Of a stretch of DNA of 9,911 nucleotides, positions 7,547 through 9,911 are shown piece after piece (the stretch's first letter is position 1; every line of letters starts with the position of its first letter). The DNA is from Desulfobacterales bacterium. GTDB lineage: Bacteria > Desulfobacterota > Desulfobulbia > Desulfobulbales > BM004. Both the position numbers and the translations under genes were made by a program. The notes beneath the pieces were generated by a model. That model did not search any database, was not told the origin of the DNA, and saw only the letters and a list, made by a program, of their open reading frames with translations. Location of the stretch: positions 1 through 9,911 of the forward strand of contig JAUXHH010000051.1 of assembly GCA_030621655.1 (NCBI GenBank). The letters are read 5' to 3'.

Positions 7547-8860
7547 CTATAGATACTCTGCCGCTATTCCAGCCAGGGTGCTCCGCTCGCTTTTCATCAA
7601 AGTTACATGGCCATGGATCTGTTGATCTTTCAAGCGTTCTACACTATATGACAAGCCGTTGCTCCGCGCATCGAGGTATGGATTGTCTATCTGGTATGGA
7701 TCTCCAGTGAGAACAATTTTAGTGCCCTCTCCCGCCCGACTGACAATAGTTTTCACCTCATGGGGGGTCAGGTTCTGTGCCTCATCTACAACAATATACT
7801 GCCGGGGAATTGAACGACCCCGAATGTAACTCAGCGCCTCAAGTTCAAGCGTATTGTCCGTGAGTAGTTTTTCAACCTTATTCCGCACTGACTGTCCATT
7901 ATCATCATTCTCCTTTGAACCTCCCATTAAAAAGGTCAGGTTATCAAAGATCGGCTGCATCCAAACCGTCAATTTTTCATCCTTTGTGCCAGGCATATAC
8001 CCAAGATCTTTACCGAGAGGAATAATCGGCCTTGAAACCAGAAGCCGCTCATACTGCTTCTGGTGCAGAACCATTTCCAGGCCTGCTGCCAGGGCCAGTA
8101 ATGTTTTGCCGGTCCCTGCCTGGCCCACCAGGGTCACCAGCTCAACAGTTGGGTCCAGCAGCAATTCGTAAGCCATACGCTGTTCCTTGCTGCGGGATCT
8201 TGTATTCCAGGCGCTGTCAAAGTTCGAGTTCAGGTGACCAATAGTCTTTTGATCAAGAGCCCTGCCTATGCCGGTGTGCTTCTCGTTATTCTCATCAACC
8301 AAAAGGACAAATTCGTTGGGGAAAAAATTATGCCCTTCAAGCACATACAAGTCTTCCCGAAAAAATTCATCAACGATCGTTGAAGCAACGTTTATCTCCC
8401 GGTGGCCGCAAAACAGTTCGTCAAAATTAACAGTCTGCTTTTCAAAATCCATAACCTCGATGCCTAAAGCGTCTGCTTTCAGCCTGGCATTTATATCCTT
8501 TGAGACAAAAATGACCTTCTCGCCCTTGACTTTTAAATAATGGGCTACTGCAAGAATACGGTTATCCGGGATAGACATATCCATGCCCTTTATAGCGGTA
8601 TCTTCCCCTTCAATGAATATTTTAAGCAAACCATCATTTTCCATGGTCACTCCATCGCCGAGGTGTCCCCGGGATCGCAGTTTATCCAGGTCGCGAATTA
8701 TCTGCCGGGCGTTTCTGGCCAACTCATCATTGCGCGATTTGAATTTGTCCAGTTCCTCAATAACTGTCATGGGCAGAACCACAATATTATCGGCGAAAGA
8801 TGAGATTGCATCTGCATTATGCAGAAGAACGTTTGTGTCGAGAACAAAATGTTTTTTCAT
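7547..8860 (-). CDS. PIN-PhoH fusion protein (PhoH2/YlaK-type ATPase and RNase)
   Basis: The 437-aa protein joins an N-terminal PIN ribonuclease domain (about 1-130) to a C-terminal PhoH-like ATPase (about 220-437), the architecture of PhoH2/YlaK proteins. Mycobacterial PhoH2 is described as an RNA helicase and RNase. PIN acidic residues are visible: Asp8 in LDTN, Glu35/Glu36, Asp99 in IPDNR and Asp122 in SKD. The ATPase has Walker A GQAGTGKT (246-253), SRPIIPLGKDLGYMPG (276-291), Walker B IVVDEAQN (356-363), TGDPYQID (385-392) and the terminal SERS (424-427). Both domains look intact. The ATG at 8860 has no good Shine-Dalgarno; the nearest purine run (GGCAG) is 12 nt away. A weak TATAAA lies at 8887-8892 on the minus strand. 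The stop is TAG, overlapping the ribosome site of the next gene. Cytoplasmic RNA metabolism is the likely role; the physiological substrate is unknown. Confidence 0.93.
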   Translation of the reverse strand: MKKHFVLDTNVLLHNADAISSFADNIVVLPMTVIEELDKFKSRNDELARNARQIIRDLDKLRSRGHLGDGVTMENDGLLKIFIEGEDTAIKGMDMSIPDNRILAVAHYLKVKGEKVIFVSKDINARLKADALGIEVMDFEKQTVNFDELFCGHREINVASTIVDEFFREDLYVLEGHNFFPNEFVLLVDENNEKHTGIGRALDQKTIGHLNSNFDSAWNTRSRSKEQRMAYELLLDPTVELVTLVGQAGTGKTLLALAAGLEMVLHQKQYERLLVSRPIIPLGKDLGYMPGTKDEKLTVWMQPIFDNLTFLMGGSKENDDNGQSVRNKVEKLLTDNTLELEALSYIRGRSIPRQYIVVDEAQNLTPHEVKTIVSRAGEGTKIVLTGDPYQIDNPYLDARSNGLSYSVERLKDQQIHGHVTLMKSERSTLAGIAAEYL

Positions 8861-8898
8861 GGTGTTTTTTCTGCCATGTTTAAAGATTTATATTTACC

Positions 8899-9008
8899 CC
8901 TGAATCCATGACGAAAAACTACTCGGAGTCTCGCTTTGCTCGTTTATGCCCTGTTTTTAAGGGTGCTTACCTGAATCTGGGATATATCCGACGGCTCACG
9001 GATTCAGG
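8899..9008. repeat. Intergenic repeat with terminal inverted repeats, copy B
   Basis: A perfect 9-bp inverted pair, CCTGAATCC (8899-8907) and GGATTCAGG (9000-9008), bounds 110 bp. Counting the bases just inside, the two ends share CCTGAATCCRTGA. A third, direct copy CCTGAATCT lies at 8970-8978, and the palindrome GGATATATCC sits at 8980-8989. CCCT/AGGG could form a small internal stem near 8949-8963. On the minus strand the right end follows the peptidase TAG stop with no gap, so it could form a 3' hairpin on that transcript. No T-run makes it a standard terminator. The left part matches copy A near 4658. There is no coding potential and no clear target-site duplication. Confidence 0.55.
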
Positions 9009-9911
9009 CTACAGGTCAAGAAAGGTTTTATCCTGATTGAGGACTGTACAGCCTTCCTCTTCAACCACAACCATGTTTTCCAACCGCACCCCGCCCCAGC
9101 CTGGAAGATAGATGCCCGGCTCCACCGTCACGACCATGCCTGCCTGGAGTTTATTTCTGCGCATCCTGTTAAGGGAGGGCGGTTCATGTACTGCCAGGCC
9201 TACTCCATGGCCTAGACCATGCCCGAAATATTTACCAAAACCGGCATCTATAATTATTTTCCTGGCAGCCCTGTCAGCCTCCCTGGCCGGTATACCGGCC
9301 TTGATGGTTTTGAGAGCTGCCCGCTGGGCTTTGCGGACCAGCCTTATGGTTTCTTTTGTGCGCTTATCGGGTTTTCCCAGCACCACGGTTCGGGTCATAT
9401 CTGAGCAGTAGCCGTTCAGCTTCAACCCCATATCAATAATTACTGTTTCCCCTTCTTTTATGGCCCTTTCTGTCGGTATCGCGTGCGGTACCGCTGCATT
9501 GGGGCCGGCAGCGACAATAGTGGGAAATGCCGGCTCTTCAGCGCCTTTGCGCATCATGGCCGACTCTATGGCAATGGCTACCTCTCTTTCTGTTTGCCCC
9601 GGAATTAAATTCTGATAAATTTCCTGAAAAACCAACTCATTTAAGCCAACAGCCTGCCGAATCTTTTTAATCTCATCTGCTGATTTTACTGTCCGCAGCT
9701 TTTCAACCATACCGCTGGCTGGTATCATTCCTATATTCTGTTTTTGGCCCATATCTATAAGTTTTACTGCCGTAGCATGCAGCAGGTAATGGCTTTCAAA
9801 AAGCACCCGTCGAATATCCAGCTGCGGCAGCATCTTTTTCAATGCTCCCAGAAGGGAAGAACGCACAAGCACAACCTCAAAGCCGGTCGCCTCCAAGTCG
9901 GATCGTAGCCA
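9009..9911 (-). CDS. M24 metallopeptidase (Xaa-Pro aminopeptidase family), N-terminus cut by window edge
   Basis: This cytoplasmic dinuclear-metal peptidase probably removes N-terminal residues before proline. The visible 300 codons stay open to the right edge, so the true start lies outside and roughly 50-60 residues of the creatinase-like N-domain are missing. Counted from the edge, the catalytic pita-bread domain begins near residue 75. All five metal ligands are present: Asp160 in IIDMG, Asp171 in SDMTRT, His235 in GHGLGHGVG, Glu264 in TVEPGIY and Glu278 in RLENM. The second-shell His242 in VHE is also there. A TTG at 9896 could serve as a start but would cut into the N-domain and has no special support. 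The stop is TAG, immediately followed by repeat copy B. Xaa-Pro dipeptidase is a close alternative; the motif set does not separate the two. Confidence 0.9.
   Translation of the reverse strand, partial: WLRSDLEATGFEVVLVRSSLLGALKKMLPQLDIRRVLFESHYLLHATAVKLIDMGQKQNIGMIPASGMVEKLRTVKSADEIKKIRQAVGLNELVFQEIYQNLIPGQTEREVAIAIESAMMRKGAEEPAFPTIVAAGPNAAVPHAIPTERAIKEGETVIIDMGLKLNGYCSDMTRTVVLGKPDKRTKETIRLVRKAQRAALKTIKAGIPAREADRAARKIIIDAGFGKYFGHGLGHGVGLAVHEPPSLNRMRRNKLQAGMVVTVEPGIYLPGWGGVRLENMVVVEEEGCTVLNQDKTFLDL

Noticed and set aside
9894..9896. TTG as the start of the M24 peptidase
   Set aside because: The frame is open beyond it to the window edge and family members carry more N-terminal sequence, so the gene is treated as partial.

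Overview
The window looks like a piece of a bacterial chromosome of intermediate GC content. My best guess is an anaerobic Desulfobacterota (former deltaproteobacterial) genome. That guess rests on the gene styles (single-chain PurL, a PilB/GspE ATPase with an extended N-terminus, a PIN-PhoH protein coupled to a small conserved hypothetical) and is an inference, not a proof. Five intact or edge-cut protein genes fill most of the sequence, together with one small broken gene and several non-coding structures.

Left end (1-245): positions 106-154 are the 3' half of a tRNA-Glu(TTC) gene with no 5' half. It is followed by a strong intrinsic terminator (161-196) and preceded by short, helically spaced direct repeats (20-104). 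This is the usual appearance of the far attachment site of an element integrated into a tRNA gene. The element itself would lie to the left, outside the window.

Middle: purL (246-4061, minus) encodes the complete single-chain FGAM synthase of purine synthesis. Upstream of it lies an 807-bp gap before the next intact gene. It holds a broken small membrane-protein gene (4282-4587, minus) interrupted by one in-frame TAG, plus several inverted repeats. A secretion/pilus assembly ATPase of the GspE/PilB class (4869-7187, plus) follows, with no other secretion or pilus gene visible beside it.

Right part: three genes run on the minus strand. An M24 aminopeptidase (9009 to beyond the right edge) is followed by a 148-bp spacer carrying a repeat element, then by a PIN-PhoH ATPase/RNase (7547-8860) and a translationally coupled 110-aa hypothetical (7204-7536). 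The last converges on the secretion ATPase with only 16 bp between the stop codons.

The genes do not form one pathway; most are housekeeping. The points of most interest are the tRNA-Glu attachment-site remnant, the amber-interrupted small membrane protein, and a diverged intergenic repeat present twice (about 4653-4734 and 8899-9008). I saw no CRISPR array, toxin-antitoxin pair, phage gene or transposase inside the window.
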